This document shows positions 8,519-17,457 of a stretch of DNA of 64,000 bases, piece by piece. Both the position numbers and the translations under genes were made by a program. The stretch lies in assembly GCF_001310275.1 (NCBI RefSeq), contig NZ_LGYZ01000027.1, forward strand, positions 62,001-126,000, written 5' to 3'. Under the pieces are notes generated by a model. That model worked only from the letters and a program-made list of their open reading frames with translations, had not been told where the DNA came from and did no database searches. Position 1 is the first letter of the stretch. Each line of letters opens with the position of its first letter. Origin of the DNA: Nocardia arizonensis. Its GTDB lineage: Bacteria > Actinomycetota > Actinomycetes > Mycobacteriales > Mycobacteriaceae.

Positions 8519-9367
8519 TCAGCCGAGGAGATCGGCGAGTCGGTCGACTTGGCCGGCGTCGCGGCCGTAGCAGTAGAGGATGACCTCTTCCACGCCGAGA
8601 TCATCGAATTGTTCGATGGCGGTCAGTATCTCGGCTCCGGTGGTGCGCATTCCGGCGACCATGTCCCCGGCGCGTCCGGTGAACGCGTAGTACGCGCCCA
8701 TCGCCTCGCGGGCGTCCTCGACGACCTCCCGGGGGCCGAGCGCGGCATTGACCTGGGCGACTATGCGCGGCGAACCCTCGCGGCCGTGGTCGCGCCAGGA
8801 TCGCCGGGCGGTGTCGATCAGTCCACCGGCCCAGGACGGCGCGGCGGCACAGAGGAAGCCGCCGCCCCAACGGCCGACGCGGTCGAGGGCGGCCGGGCGG
8901 AACGCGCCGAAGAGGAGTTCGGGACCTTCGGGGCGCAGCGGCGCGGGACCGATCGGACCGCAGGTCCGGCTGTAGGGCGCGCCCGCCCAGATGTCGCGCA
9001 TGAGCGCGATCCGGCGATCCATGCGCGCGCCGAGGTCCGATGGTTCGGTTCCGTAAGCCTCGTGGTCGTCGGCCCGGCCGCCGATCCCGAGTCCGAGAAC
9101 GAAGCGGCCACCGGACATCACATCCAGTGTCGCGGCCTGTTTGGCGAGCAGGACGGGATCGCGCAGCGGTGCGATGAGCACTTCGGTCTGCAAGCCGATT
9201 CGCTGGGTCGCGCCCGCGAGTACGGCCAGGGCGGTGAGCGGTTCGGGATTGTCGTAGACGAGCCGGTCCAGCAGTCCCAGGGTCGAGAACGGCCCCGCGT
9301 CGGCGCGGCGGGCCCAGTCGAGCAGGGCAGCGGGCGCGGAGATCGGAAGACCGATACCGATACGCAA
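8519..9367 (-). CDS. LLM-class flavin-dependent oxidoreductase
   Basis: A 282-residue member of the bacterial luciferase-like, F420- or FMN-dependent oxidoreductase family. It begins with MRIGIGLPISAPAALLDWAR and shows the barrel motifs TQRIGLQTEVLIAPLRDPVLLAKQAATLD and GGRFVLGLGIGGRADDHEAYG, typical of the F420-using actinobacterial branch. The start is a TTG at 9367: the ribosome site GGAGG lies six bases upstream and no better ATG is available. The substrate is unknown. It stands alone between short intergenic regions. Confidence 0.9.
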   Translation of the reverse strand: MRIGIGLPISAPAALLDWARRADAGPFSTLGLLDRLVYDNPEPLTALAVLAGATQRIGLQTEVLIAPLRDPVLLAKQAATLDVMSGGRFVLGLGIGGRADDHEAYGTEPSDLGARMDRRIALMRDIWAGAPYSRTCGPIGPAPLRPEGPELLFGAFRPAALDRVGRWGGGFLCAAAPSWAGGLIDTARRSWRDHGREGSPRIVAQVNAALGPREVVEDAREAMGAYYAFTGRAGDMVAGMRTTGAEILTAIEQFDDLGVEEVILYCYGRDAGQVDRLADLLG

Positions 9368-9593
9368 GGGGTACCTCCATGAGGGGGCGTGAGCGGGTAT
9401 TTCCCGGCATCGGTGACGGTTGTCCCGTCGTGCCCGCGTTTCGATCCGCCGCAGGCCGGTCGGCGCCGAGCGCGGCCCATCTTGTCACCCCGGCCGGGTC
9501 ACCCGCATCCGGTCGACTGCGTGAATGCTTGGCCGCGTATGGCGGGTGTGGCAGTCTGGAATGATCATCCAACGGGATGCCGAAGGACCGACA

Positions 9594-9773
9594 ATGTTCA
9601 CCAACATCATCGAACCACTGCGGGATATGGCGGAACAGAATCGCGATGTCATCGGTTTCGTCGTGATCAACCTCGGTAATGCCGCTCTCGGTGTCGCCAA
9701 ATGGGGTCTGGACGCCGCCACTCCGCTGCTACAACAGTTCTTCTCCGAATATCCGCCCGGCCAGAACTACTGA
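9594..9773 (+). CDS. small protein of unknown function
   Basis: A 59-residue protein (MFTNIIEPLRDMAEQNRDVIG ... FFSEYPPGQNY). AAGGA lies eight bases before the ATG, which supports it over the upstream in-frame GTG/ATG codons. It is mostly amphipathic helix with a hydrophobic middle (VIGFVVINLGNAALGVAKWGL) that could bind a membrane or form a bundle. There are no cysteines or known motifs. It is not in an obvious operon. I do not recognise the family. Confidence 0.6.
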   Translation: MFTNIIEPLRDMAEQNRDVIGFVVINLGNAALGVAKWGLDAATPLLQQFFSEYPPGQNY

Positions 9774-9842
9774 CGGGTCGGGGGAGTGAGCTCGATCGGC
9801 CTCGACGAGGCGCGGCGTTCCAACCGGCGTCGAAGCGGGCGC

Positions 9843-10298
9843 CTACCCGGCGGCGATTTCCCGCAGATGCTCGAAACCGGCGGCCGCGGCCATTTCGGGT
9901 AGCCGGACTATTCTCCCGCCGCGCCCCCACCGGCCTTCCGGTACCTCGTCGAAGGTCACCGAGGTGACCAGCCGCCTGCCTTCGAGGCCGGTCGCGGTGT
10001 CGCGGGCGGCCTGTTCGAGGTCGGCGGCGAAGCCTTGACGCCGGACGGGATCGAGGACACCTTCGCTCGCGGTGAAGTTCACCAGTACGAGCAGCGCCAT
10101 GTCGTCGGCGGGAATTCCCCCGCAGAAGGTGTGGCCTGCCGGTATCTCGTCGTACACGGCCAGCGAACGCAATCTCGCCTCGGGAGTGTCGGGAATGGAT
10201 TCCGCGCGCCAACTCGCTTCGGTCAGCCGCGCCACCAGCGCTCGCCCGGCGTCGGCGGTGAAACCGCCCGCCGAGGTGCGGATATATAGAAGAGGCAT
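9843..10298 (-). CDS. tautomerase-like protein
   Basis: About 151 residues starting MPLLYIRTSAGGFTADAGRALVARLTEAS. A Pro directly after the initiator Met, followed by a short beta-strand and a helix, is the layout of the 4-oxalocrotonate tautomerase superfamily, where Pro1 is the catalytic base. For that reason ATG 10298 is preferred over GTG 10307. The length suggests a fused two-unit form. The second half (GRRLVTSVTFDEVPEGRWGRGGR) also resembles the second beta-alpha-beta unit. The gene is transcribed away from a GlxA-type regulator across a 74-bp gap holding a palindrome, so it is a likely target of that regulator. Confidence 0.7.
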   Translation of the reverse strand: MPLLYIRTSAGGFTADAGRALVARLTEASWRAESIPDTPEARLRSLAVYDEIPAGHTFCGGIPADDMALLVLVNFTASEGVLDPVRRQGFAADLEQAARDTATGLEGRRLVTSVTFDEVPEGRWGRGGRIVRLPEMAAAAGFEHLREIAAG

Positions 10299-10352
10299 GG
10301 GATTCACCGTAGGGCTGGACGGCCGATCGAAGCAGTGGCGTAATCGACAAAT

Positions 10353-10373
10353 ACTTGGCTAATCTAGCCAAGT
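10353..10373. promoter_or_regulatory. perfect inverted repeat, likely operator
   Basis: Two 9-bp arms, ACTTGGCTA (10353-10361) and TAGCCAAGT (10365-10373), are exact reverse complements around a 3-bp ATC centre. The element lies between the tautomerase-like gene and the divergent AraC regulator, ending seven bases before the regulator's likely ATG. A protein bound here could block both transcription and translation initiation. Autoregulation by the adjacent regulator is an inference. Confidence 0.65.
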
Positions 10374-10380
10374 GCTCTCG

Positions 10381-11331
10381 ATGGATCTGCTGGTGTTGCC
10401 CGGCTCCGGGCCCCTCGGTGTCGCCGCCACGGTCGACCTCGCCGAGGCGCTGGCCCGCAGCCGCCACACGGGACACCGGCCCGCGGTCGACATCCGGGTC
10501 GTCGGCGGTGACGGCGGTACGGTCGCTCTGCGCGGCGGGCTCTCGGTGTCAGCCACCCCGTTGTCCGAGGCCGGTTCTGCCCGCCCGTGGATCGTGATTC
10601 CCGGAATCGGCTGCTCCGCGGCCACCGAGATCGAACGCCGCCTCGCCGAGCCCGATGTGCGCGCGGCGTCGCGATGGCTCGCCGACGCGCGGGGGTCCCG
10701 GATCGCGGCCTCCTGCACGGGCACCTTCCTCGCCGCCGAGGCGGGCGTCCTGGCGGACCGGAACGTGACCACGACCTGGTGGCTCGCCGGCGTCTTCGCC
10801 CGCCGGTACCCGACTTGTCGTGTGGACGCCGACCGAATGCTCGTCCGCGACCCTCCGGTGATCACCGCGGGCGCCGCGCTCGGGCATGTCGATCTACTCC
10901 TCGCGATCGTCGACGAAGTCCTCGGGTCCGCCGTCGCGAGCTCGGTTTCCGCGAGAATCGCCGTGGCGCCTCGTATTTCACAGACACCGTTCCGGCGCAG
11001 CGAAGCCTATCGCGACATCGATCCCGATCTCGCCGCCGTGGAACGATATGTCCTCGACCGGCTCGACAGCCCGATCCGCCTGACCGACCTCGCCGCGGCG
11101 ACCCACCTCTCCAGCCGAACCCTGGCCCGGCGGATCCACGCGACGACCGGACTGCCGCCGATCCAATTCGTCCAGCGAATCAAGGTGGAAGCCGCGCTCG
11201 ACCTGCTACGCGACCCCCACCGCAGTATCGCCGACGTCGCCCGAGCCGTCGGCCTCGCCGACGCCTCGGCTCTCAACCGTCTCCTGCGGCGCACCACCGG
11301 AAAGCCGCCCGGCGCTTTCCGTTCCGCCTGA
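10381..11331 (+). CDS. GlxA-type transcriptional regulator (DJ-1/PfpI + AraC HTH)
   Basis: A 316-residue regulator with two domains. Residues about 1-180 form a class-I glutamine amidotransferase-like fold (MDLLVLPGSG, then WIVIPGIGC and the nucleophile-elbow-like IAASCTGTFLAAEAGVL). Residues about 215-316 carry an AraC DNA-binding domain with two helix-turn-helices (IRLTDLAAATHLSSRTLARRI and SIADVARAVGLADASALNR). Such proteins usually sense small metabolites and activate nearby genes. ATG 10381 was chosen over GTG 10372 because the latter sits inside the palindrome. It faces the tautomerase-like gene. Confidence 0.9.
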   Translation: MDLLVLPGSGPLGVAATVDLAEALARSRHTGHRPAVDIRVVGGDGGTVALRGGLSVSATPLSEAGSARPWIVIPGIGCSAATEIERRLAEPDVRAASRWLADARGSRIAASCTGTFLAAEAGVLADRNVTTTWWLAGVFARRYPTCRVDADRMLVRDPPVITAGAALGHVDLLLAIVDEVLGSAVASSVSARIAVAPRISQTPFRRSEAYRDIDPDLAAVERYVLDRLDSPIRLTDLAAATHLSSRTLARRIHATTGLPPIQFVQRIKVEAALDLLRDPHRSIADVARAVGLADASALNRLLRRTTGKPPGAFRSA

Positions 11332-11350
11332 CGGGCCGTGCGTTCCGTGG

Positions 11351-11806
11351 TCAGCCTTGTTCGGCGAGGGCGGCGAGTGCGTCGAGGGAGGACCGGAGTG
11401 CGTCGGCGGTGGTGGCTTCGGCTCGGGCGCGGCGCTTCGGGTCGGTGAGATCGGTCCAGTCGTAGGTGTGCGTGACGCGGGTGATGGTGTCGCCGAGGGG
11501 CTCGAGTTCCCAGCGCCACAGATGCCCCGGAGGTTCCTTGTCGGGTTCGCAGGGCAGCCAGGCCATGCGTCGGACCTCCTCGAATTCCACCACGCGATTG
11601 TGGCGGACGCTGCCGTTGGTCAGCGTCATGGCGAAGACCTCGCCGACAGCGCGCACCCGCTGTCCGCTCGGGGCTTCGGCGAGATTGTCGTTGCCGTCCC
11701 ACCGCGGCTGCTGCGACGGATCGGCGATCAACTCGAAGATGACCTCCGCGGGGGCCGTGATCTCCCGGCTCGCCGACACGACCTGAGCTACCTCGTTGTC
11801 TGTCAT
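11351..11806 (-). CDS. SRPBCC-family protein
   Basis: A 151-residue single-domain protein of the START/Bet v1-like (polyketide cyclase 2) type: VVSASREITAPAEVIFELIADPSQQPRWDGN at the N-terminus and a hydrophobic ligand cavity with HNRVVEFEEVRRMAWLPCEP and a C-terminal long helix (ADALRSSLDALAALAEQG). These bind or act on hydrophobic ligands; the substrate is not predictable. It converges with the GlxA-type regulator and is divergent from the dienelactone hydrolase gene. The ATG start is 110 bp from that gene's ATG. Confidence 0.87.
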   Translation of the reverse strand: MTDNEVAQVVSASREITAPAEVIFELIADPSQQPRWDGNDNLAEAPSGQRVRAVGEVFAMTLTNGSVRHNRVVEFEEVRRMAWLPCEPDKEPPGHLWRWELEPLGDTITRVTHTYDWTDLTDPKRRARAEATTADALRSSLDALAALAEQG

Positions 11807-11916
11807 GATCCGATCGAATCATCACCACCGGGATTTCGCCGGCGGGTATACGCGAGAGGACGCGGGCGCCGAATGCGGTATGTTCGAAACAGGTGATCCG
11901 ACAGGAGAATTCAACG

Positions 11917-12678
11917 ATGGCGGTAGTGCGTGGTACATCGGTCGACATTCGGACACCCGATGGAATCGCTGACGCCTACGTCGCCTACCTCGACGACGGC
12001 GTCGCCCGTCCGGGAGTGTTGGTGATCCAGGACGGTTTCGGACCGCGGCCAAGCCTGCGGTCGCTGGCCGATCGCATTGCCGCACACGGCTACACGGTCC
12101 TGCTGCCGAACGCCTTCTACCGGCATGGACGTGCTCCGGTGACAGACCTGCCGGAGTTCATCGACCCGGCACAGCGGCCGGAGATCCTCCAGCAGGTCTT
12201 CCCGATGATTCGCGCGCTGACCCCGGAGCTCATGCGCGGGGACGCCGACGCCTACCTCGCGTGGCTGGCCGCTTCGCCCCGGGTCGCCGAGGGCAAGGTC
12301 GGCGTCACCGGCTACTGCATGGGCGCGCGGCTCGCGGTGTTGATCGCGGCCATGTTCCCCGACCGGGTGGCGGCGGTCGCCGGATTCCACGGCGGACCGC
12401 TCGTCACCGACGCCCCGGACAGTGCGCACCTGACCGTCGCGAACATCACGGGGGAGCTGTATTTCGCCCACGCGGGCGAGGATCAGCACATGACGCCCGA
12501 ACACATCGCCCAATTCGACAAGGCGCTGGACGCCGCCGGGGTCCGGTACCGAACCGAGGTCTACGAAGGCGCCCAACACGGTTACACCCAGGCCGACACT
12601 TCCGCCTACGACCGCGAGGCCGCCGAACGGCACTATCGAGAACTGCTCGCCCTGTTCGACCGCAACCTGCCGCACTGA
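11917..12678 (+). CDS. dienelactone hydrolase family protein
   Basis: A 253-residue alpha/beta-hydrolase with the Cys nucleophile elbow GYCMGARLA near residue 134, the family mark of dienelactone hydrolases, plus the late His in EGAQHGYTQAD and an Asp in the HAGEDQHM loop. It would open lactone rings of chlorinated or other muconolactones, or act as a general carboxylesterase. ATG 11917 has AGGAG nine bases upstream and fits better than the earlier in-frame GTG 11893. No catechol-pathway genes are adjacent, so its natural substrate is uncertain. Confidence 0.92.
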   Translation: MAVVRGTSVDIRTPDGIADAYVAYLDDGVARPGVLVIQDGFGPRPSLRSLADRIAAHGYTVLLPNAFYRHGRAPVTDLPEFIDPAQRPEILQQVFPMIRALTPELMRGDADAYLAWLAASPRVAEGKVGVTGYCMGARLAVLIAAMFPDRVAAVAGFHGGPLVTDAPDSAHLTVANITGELYFAHAGEDQHMTPEHIAQFDKALDAAGVRYRTEVYEGAQHGYTQADTSAYDREAAERHYRELLALFDRNLPH

Positions 12679-12711
12679 ATCGCGCGAGGTCCGCTCGGGA
12701 CGGTCCGCGCG

Positions 12712-13170
12712 CTACGGCGTCGACAAGGACGCAGCGCCGGTCGATTTCCGCCCGGAACCACGCCGGTAGGGGAGCGCGAACACGTAGAGCCCCGTGCCGA
12801 GCGACACCGCGAGCGGCAACAGCGGCAGATACGACACCCACACGATCGGATCCGAAGGCGCCAGCGCGACGAAGGTCGCGAGCACCGTCACCACGAAAGC
12901 GACGGCCGACCAGCGGTGCGCCCGCCGCGCCCGCGGCGCTCCCCGTTCCGCCGAACCGGTCGCCGCGCGGCGTCGCGCGTAGTACGCGACGAGTATGTAG
13001 AGCCCGCTGAAGGCGACCAACGCGAGCGGGAGCAGCGGCACGTACGACACCCAGGTCGGCCCCGACAGCGCCAGGACCACCATCGTGACGACCAGTGTCG
13101 CCGTGAAGAGGATCCCGAACCACCGGTGCATCTGCCGAACCGGCCTGTTACTCGTCGTCGTCTCTGTCAT
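12712..13170 (-). CDS. small membrane protein with duplicated helix pair
   Basis: A 152-residue protein with about four transmembrane helices forming two similar halves: HRWFGILFTATLVVTMVVLALSGPTWVSYVPLLPLALVAFSGLYIL and HRWSAVAFVVTVLATFVALAPSDPIVWVSYLPLLPLAVSLGTGLYVF. The internal repeat (HRW... VSYxPLLPLA...GLY) is clear. AGGAGG precedes the ATG by eight bases. It is likely an integral membrane protein of the small actinobacterial DUF type; function is not known. It lies 63 bp downstream of the phosphotriesterase-like gene on the same strand. Confidence 0.8.
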   Translation of the reverse strand: MTETTTSNRPVRQMHRWFGILFTATLVVTMVVLALSGPTWVSYVPLLPLALVAFSGLYILVAYYARRRAATGSAERGAPRARRAHRWSAVAFVVTVLATFVALAPSDPIVWVSYLPLLPLAVSLGTGLYVFALPYRRGSGRKSTGAASLSTP

Positions 13171-13232
13171 CGCAGCCCTCCTGTGCGGTCGAACGATCCG
13201 GCGGAAATGCCGGATCCCGGTTGCGCAGAACG

Positions 13233-14255
13233 TTAGCCACTGAGGTCTGACCAGCGCTTCTCGATTCCTGATCGTTGTGCCCGGCCGTCCGAGGCGGCCT
13301 CGAAGATGCGGCGCGGATTCCCCACGAGCATGGCGTCGATCTGCTCGTCGCCGACCCCGCGCTCGCGCAGGGCGGGGAGTACGGCGTCGGTGATGTGGGT
13401 GAAATGCCAGTCGGGCATGTGCTCGGCGCGGTAGGCGGGATCGAAGTTGTGGCTGTGGCAGGACGCGTCGTGCGAGAGCACCATGCGCTCGGCATAGCCG
13501 CGTGCGCACAATTCGGCGACGGTGCGTACGCGATCGTCGAAGGACAGCAGCGGCTCCAGACCGAAACGGTCCATGCCCAGGTACGAGCCCGCGTCGAGCA
13601 GGCGCTGGAGGTAGTCGAGGTCGGTGGTGTCTCCGCTGTGCCCGATGACGACGGCGGTGAGGTCGACGCCCTCCTCCCGGAATATCCGCTGCTGATCGAG
13701 CCCGCGGGCGGTGCGCGGATCGGTATGCGTGGAAATCGGCGCGCCGGTGCGCAGGTGGGCGCGCGCCACCGCCCGCAGCACCCGCTCGACATCGGGCGTC
13801 ACCCCCGGCGCGTCGGTCGCGCATTTGAGAATTCCCGCACGGATTCCGGTGCCCGCGATGCCGACCTCGATATCGCGGACGAACATGTCCTCCATCGGGT
13901 CGTCACCGCCGATCATCCGTCCCGGACCGCGAAGCCGAAGGTATGTGGGCAATTCGGTGAAGGTGTAGAACCCGGTGGCGACGACGACGCGCACCCTGGT
14001 CCGCTCGGCGACCGCGCGGACACGTTCGATATCGCGCCCGAGTCCGAGCACGGTCAGGTCCACGATGGTGTCGATGCCCGCGTCGGCGAGGGCATCCAAC
14101 TTCGACACCGCGTCCTCGGTGCGAGCGGCATCGTCCCAGGTCTCGGGATAGTTGCGCGCGTACTCGTGATTCAGCACGAAGACGTGTTCGTGCATGAGGA
14201 CGCGGCCGAGCGCCGAAGTCGGCAGGGGACCGGTCACGGTGTCGACGGTCGGCAT
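13233..14255 (-). CDS. phosphotriesterase-family metal hydrolase
   Basis: A 340-residue amidohydrolase-superfamily enzyme of the phosphotriesterase/lactonase branch. The metal ligands are all present: HEH at residues 22-24, the carboxylated Lys in GILKCATDAPG, HTDPRT, GHSGDTTDLDY and the Asp in VLSHDASCHSH. Members hydrolyse lactones (including N-acyl homoserine lactones) or organophosphates. The start at ATG 14255 places the metal site at the usual position; upstream residues look non-coding. It is probably co-transcribed with the small membrane protein that follows. Confidence 0.9.
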   Translation of the reverse strand: MPTVDTVTGPLPTSALGRVLMHEHVFVLNHEYARNYPETWDDAARTEDAVSKLDALADAGIDTIVDLTVLGLGRDIERVRAVAERTRVRVVVATGFYTFTELPTYLRLRGPGRMIGGDDPMEDMFVRDIEVGIAGTGIRAGILKCATDAPGVTPDVERVLRAVARAHLRTGAPISTHTDPRTARGLDQQRIFREEGVDLTAVVIGHSGDTTDLDYLQRLLDAGSYLGMDRFGLEPLLSFDDRVRTVAELCARGYAERMVLSHDASCHSHNFDPAYRAEHMPDWHFTHITDAVLPALRERGVGDEQIDAMLVGNPRRIFEAASDGRAQRSGIEKRWSDLSG

Positions 14256-14379
14256 ACGGCCACTCTCCCGGCATCGAGTACGGGCGGCTGCCACCGCCGC
14301 TGAACGCCCTCAGTTGTAGCCGATCACGGCGTGCCCGGCAGCGGTGATCGCCGCCCGTCCACCGGGCGAGCGGCCCGGG

Positions 14380-15198
14380 CTATCGCCGGGCCGGGTCCGT
14401 GGTGAACAGATTTATCTTGTAGGTCGACACCGGACTCGCCCAGCCGAACCCTTTGAGCAGGTAGCGGTATCTCGCGGGCCATGTCCGGGCCACGGCGGGC
14501 TGCGGAGAGGCGAAGGTCCGCGATTCGATCAACCGCACACCGAACCGTTCGAGATCGGCCGGGTTGTCGCACGTCCACTTCATCCGCGCCGACACCGTCT
14601 TGAGCACCGGATTGCGATCCTGATGGTTCATCATCGCTCGCCCACCCGTATCCAGCGCCAGCCCTGTCGCCGGAAACGCCGTGGCGACCTCCCGCAACCA
14701 GCTCTGCACGCGCACGGCCGGAAAATACAGCAGCACCGCCTCGCTGACCAAGAAGACAGGTCCGGGACGCTGCGTCACGCGAGCATGCCATTCGGTGTCG
14801 AACAGCGAACCGGTGATCATCGTGTACCGGTCGGAGTCGGCGAAGAACTTGCGGCGCAACACCATCGTGTCATCGACGTCGAGATCGAACCAGCGCACCG
14901 ACCCGTTGTCGAGCCGATCGAAACGCGTCGACAACCCGCACCCCAGATCCACCACCGTCCCGTACGGATGCCTACGCAGGAATCCGCGCACGTACTCGTC
15001 GAAAATCGACGTGCGTAGCACGACACCCCAGAGCGCGGGCCCGCGGAACTTACCGAAGTCGTAGTCGATCGCCTCCACCAACTCGATCGCCCGCCGGTCC
15101 CCGAGAATGCTCGCCCGTCCCGCGGCATCCCTGGCCCGACCGTACAGCGGAATCAGAAGTGTCTCCTGGACCTCGCCCAACGCCACTTGTTCGCCCAT
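14380..15198 (-). CDS. LCM/Ppm1-type SAM-dependent O-methyltransferase
   Basis: A 272-residue class I methyltransferase of the leucine carboxyl methyltransferase family (LCM; pfam-type Methyltransf_16-like actinobacterial branch). The SAM motif is GTVVDLGCGLSTRFDRLD near residue 82, followed by WFDLDVDDTMVLRR and the conserved FLVSEAVLLYFPAVRVQSWL. These enzymes often methylate carboxyl groups of natural products. It follows an MFS exporter gene on the same strand by 29 bp, so the two likely form an operon for modifying and exporting a small molecule. Confidence 0.88.
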   Translation of the reverse strand: MGEQVALGEVQETLLIPLYGRARDAAGRASILGDRRAIELVEAIDYDFGKFRGPALWGVVLRTSIFDEYVRGFLRRHPYGTVVDLGCGLSTRFDRLDNGSVRWFDLDVDDTMVLRRKFFADSDRYTMITGSLFDTEWHARVTQRPGPVFLVSEAVLLYFPAVRVQSWLREVATAFPATGLALDTGGRAMMNHQDRNPVLKTVSARMKWTCDNPADLERFGVRLIESRTFASPQPAVARTWPARYRYLLKGFGWASPVSTYKINLFTTDPARR

Positions 15199-15227
15199 GT
15201 CGGCTCCTCTACTCGGGATTGGGTTGC

Positions 15228-16832
15228 CTAATCATCTGGGACGTCCGCGTCCACCGGCCGGCGCGGCAACAGACCGGTGCCGAACAGGGCCGCGATCGCG
15301 AGCAGAGCTGTCACGGCGAACGCTGTTTGCAGCGCCTCGAGCCGAGCGTCGGAATTGACCGCGAGGACGGCGCTCGCAGTGGCGTCGTCGACGCCCGCGT
15401 CGTCGAGCGCGGTCGACAACTGCGTGTCGGACAGGAACGGCACCCCGGCGACGAGATCCGTGGTGGCCTTCTGTCGCACCGATGCGGGAACCGCCGGGTT
15501 GTTCTCGATGCCCGCGACCGCCGTCGAGGTCAGTGTGGCGATGAGGATCGACCCGATCAGGGCGGTGCCGATGGACGCGCCGAGGGTGGTCGCGGTGTTC
15601 TGTAGTCCCCCGACCTCCGAACTTCGGGAATCGGGTACGGCCGACACGGTGACCGCGCCGAGCTGCGAGGACAACGCGCCGAGACCCGACCCCATCAACA
15701 GCATCGGTATCGCCACGACGGCCGCGTTCGCGCCGGGGTCCATGCCTGCGGCGAGGATCAGGACGCCGATGATCATCGCGACCAGGCCGAGCCGAACGAC
15801 CCGGCGCGGGGCGGCATGCGGCCGGAACCGGGGAATGCCCGCGGCAGCCAGGACGAGCGCGACCGACAGCGGAAGTATCCGCATCCCGGTTTCGAGCGCG
15901 CTCAGTTCCAACACGACCGACAGATACAGCGGCACAGCGAAGAAGACTCCGGCTTGAACGGCGAACTGCGCGAAGAACATGCTCGAGCCGCCGACGAGTT
16001 GCCGGTTACGGAACAGGCTCGGATCCACCAGCGGATCGCGGCCCCGCGCCACCAGATAGGTCTGCCGCCGCAGGAACACGTACAACGTCAGCAGGCCACC
16101 GATCAACAGCCAGATGACCGGCGACAGACCCAGGACGACAGGTCCGCGGGCCTCGGGCCGGACCCAACCCCATTCGCTCGACCGCAGCACCCCGTAGACG
16201 ACCATGCCGAGCCCCGCCGCCGACAGCAGCGACCCGAGCAGATCCAACCGCATACGCCCGGTCGGAGCGTCTTCGACCCGGCGTAACACCAGCAGGATCA
16301 ACACCACGATGACCACCTCGCCGAAGAAGACATACCGCCACGAGGCGAACGTGGTCACGGCGCCGCCGAGCAATGGGCCGACGGCCACCGCCATCGCTCC
16401 GGCGGCGGCTATCAGACCGTAGGCCGCGGACCGGCGTTCGGGTTCGAAATTGCCTGCGACGAGGGCGACGATCGCGGGCATGATCAACGCGGCGCCTACT
16501 CCCTCCAGCAGCGACCAGCCCAACAAGAGGATGGTCAGGTTCGGCGCCAGCCCCGTGACGAACGAACCCGTGCCGTAGACGACGAGACCGATCCCGAACG
16601 CCCGGCGACGGCCCACGATGGCGCCCACCTTGCCGCCGGTGATCATCAGCGACGCCATGACCAGCGTGTACAGGGTGATGGCGGTCTGAATGCCGGTGAT
16701 GGTGGTATCGAGATCCTCGGCGACGGTGGCCATGGACACGTTCATCACGGAGCTGTCGAGCGTCATCAGGAATTGCCCCGACGCCAACACGGCCAGCACG
16801 AGCGAACTCGACCGCGCTCTCGGCGACGACAT
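15228..16832 (-). CDS. MFS transporter, DHA2 (14-TM) drug exporter family
   Basis: A 534-residue proton-driven exporter. Fourteen hydrophobic segments, motif A (GGKVGAIVGRRRAFG) and the motif-C-like stretch GAMAVAVGPLLGGAV identify a DHA2/EmrB-type multidrug or metabolite pump. The opening QFLMTLDSSVMNVSMATV is typical (motif D1). A large loop near residues 425-490 with NPAVPASVRQK... and DDAGVDDATASAV is the usual extracellular insertion of nocardial members. GAGAGGAG lies upstream of the ATG. It leads the operon with the methyltransferase gene. Confidence 0.92.
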   Translation of the reverse strand: MSSPRARSSSLVLAVLASGQFLMTLDSSVMNVSMATVAEDLDTTITGIQTAITLYTLVMASLMITGGKVGAIVGRRRAFGIGLVVYGTGSFVTGLAPNLTILLLGWSLLEGVGAALIMPAIVALVAGNFEPERRSAAYGLIAAAGAMAVAVGPLLGGAVTTFASWRYVFFGEVVIVVLILLVLRRVEDAPTGRMRLDLLGSLLSAAGLGMVVYGVLRSSEWGWVRPEARGPVVLGLSPVIWLLIGGLLTLYVFLRRQTYLVARGRDPLVDPSLFRNRQLVGGSSMFFAQFAVQAGVFFAVPLYLSVVLELSALETGMRILPLSVALVLAAAGIPRFRPHAAPRRVVRLGLVAMIIGVLILAAGMDPGANAAVVAIPMLLMGSGLGALSSQLGAVTVSAVPDSRSSEVGGLQNTATTLGASIGTALIGSILIATLTSTAVAGIENNPAVPASVRQKATTDLVAGVPFLSDTQLSTALDDAGVDDATASAVLAVNSDARLEALQTAFAVTALLAIAALFGTGLLPRRPVDADVPDD

Positions 16833-17457
16833 CTGGCGCTCCTCTCCCGGCGTATGCCGATTCGCGCCGATATGCGAACCACCGAGCCGGCCCGGTCGAT
16901 ATACGGGACCGTCGGTGGCTGCGGCTCAGCGCCGCGGGTGCCGCGGCGGCGGTCCCGACTCCTCATCGGTGGCGGGCACGGGTCTTGCGGGAATCGTGCT
17001 CCGCGCGGACACGGGACTCGTCACCCATTCCGGGTGACATCGGCATCGCTGCGCGTCCCTGTGTGGTGTCCGCGGCCGCCACGGTCGTGGTGGTGCGCCG
17101 GCCGGCAGGCGGGCGGCGTTGGCACGAACGCGGGACGAGCTCTCGAAGCGGACTGTAGAATGGCCTTGACCTGCTGTTTTCGAGGCATCGCTTTCGACAC
17201 GTCGGCGCTGATGGGTATCGGATGTCACTGCGGCGTCGAGCACCGGCGCCGGTATCGCGAAGGCGATGGAGTATGAGTTCGTCCTACGCCGGCGAGTTAG
17301 AGTCGGTCGGTGATCGGGAAAGCTCCGCACCGGACCGCCGTCAGCGATCCGCGTCGTTCACGGTCCACCCGTCCGACGCGGCCGGGCACACGGTGGGCCA
17401 CGGCTCTCGTCGACCCGATGGCGTGTAGTGCCCGATTCCGCGCAGGAGGTGGCATTG
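16833..17457. other. 625-bp divergent intergenic region
   Basis: This gap separates the minus-strand MFS gene from the plus-strand diguanylate cyclase gene. Open frames are present on both strands, but none has a ribosome site, family motif or balanced codon pattern. Around 16898-16910 on the minus strand a TATATC box could be part of the MFS promoter. No riboswitch core or other RNA element was recognised. Confidence 0.4.
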
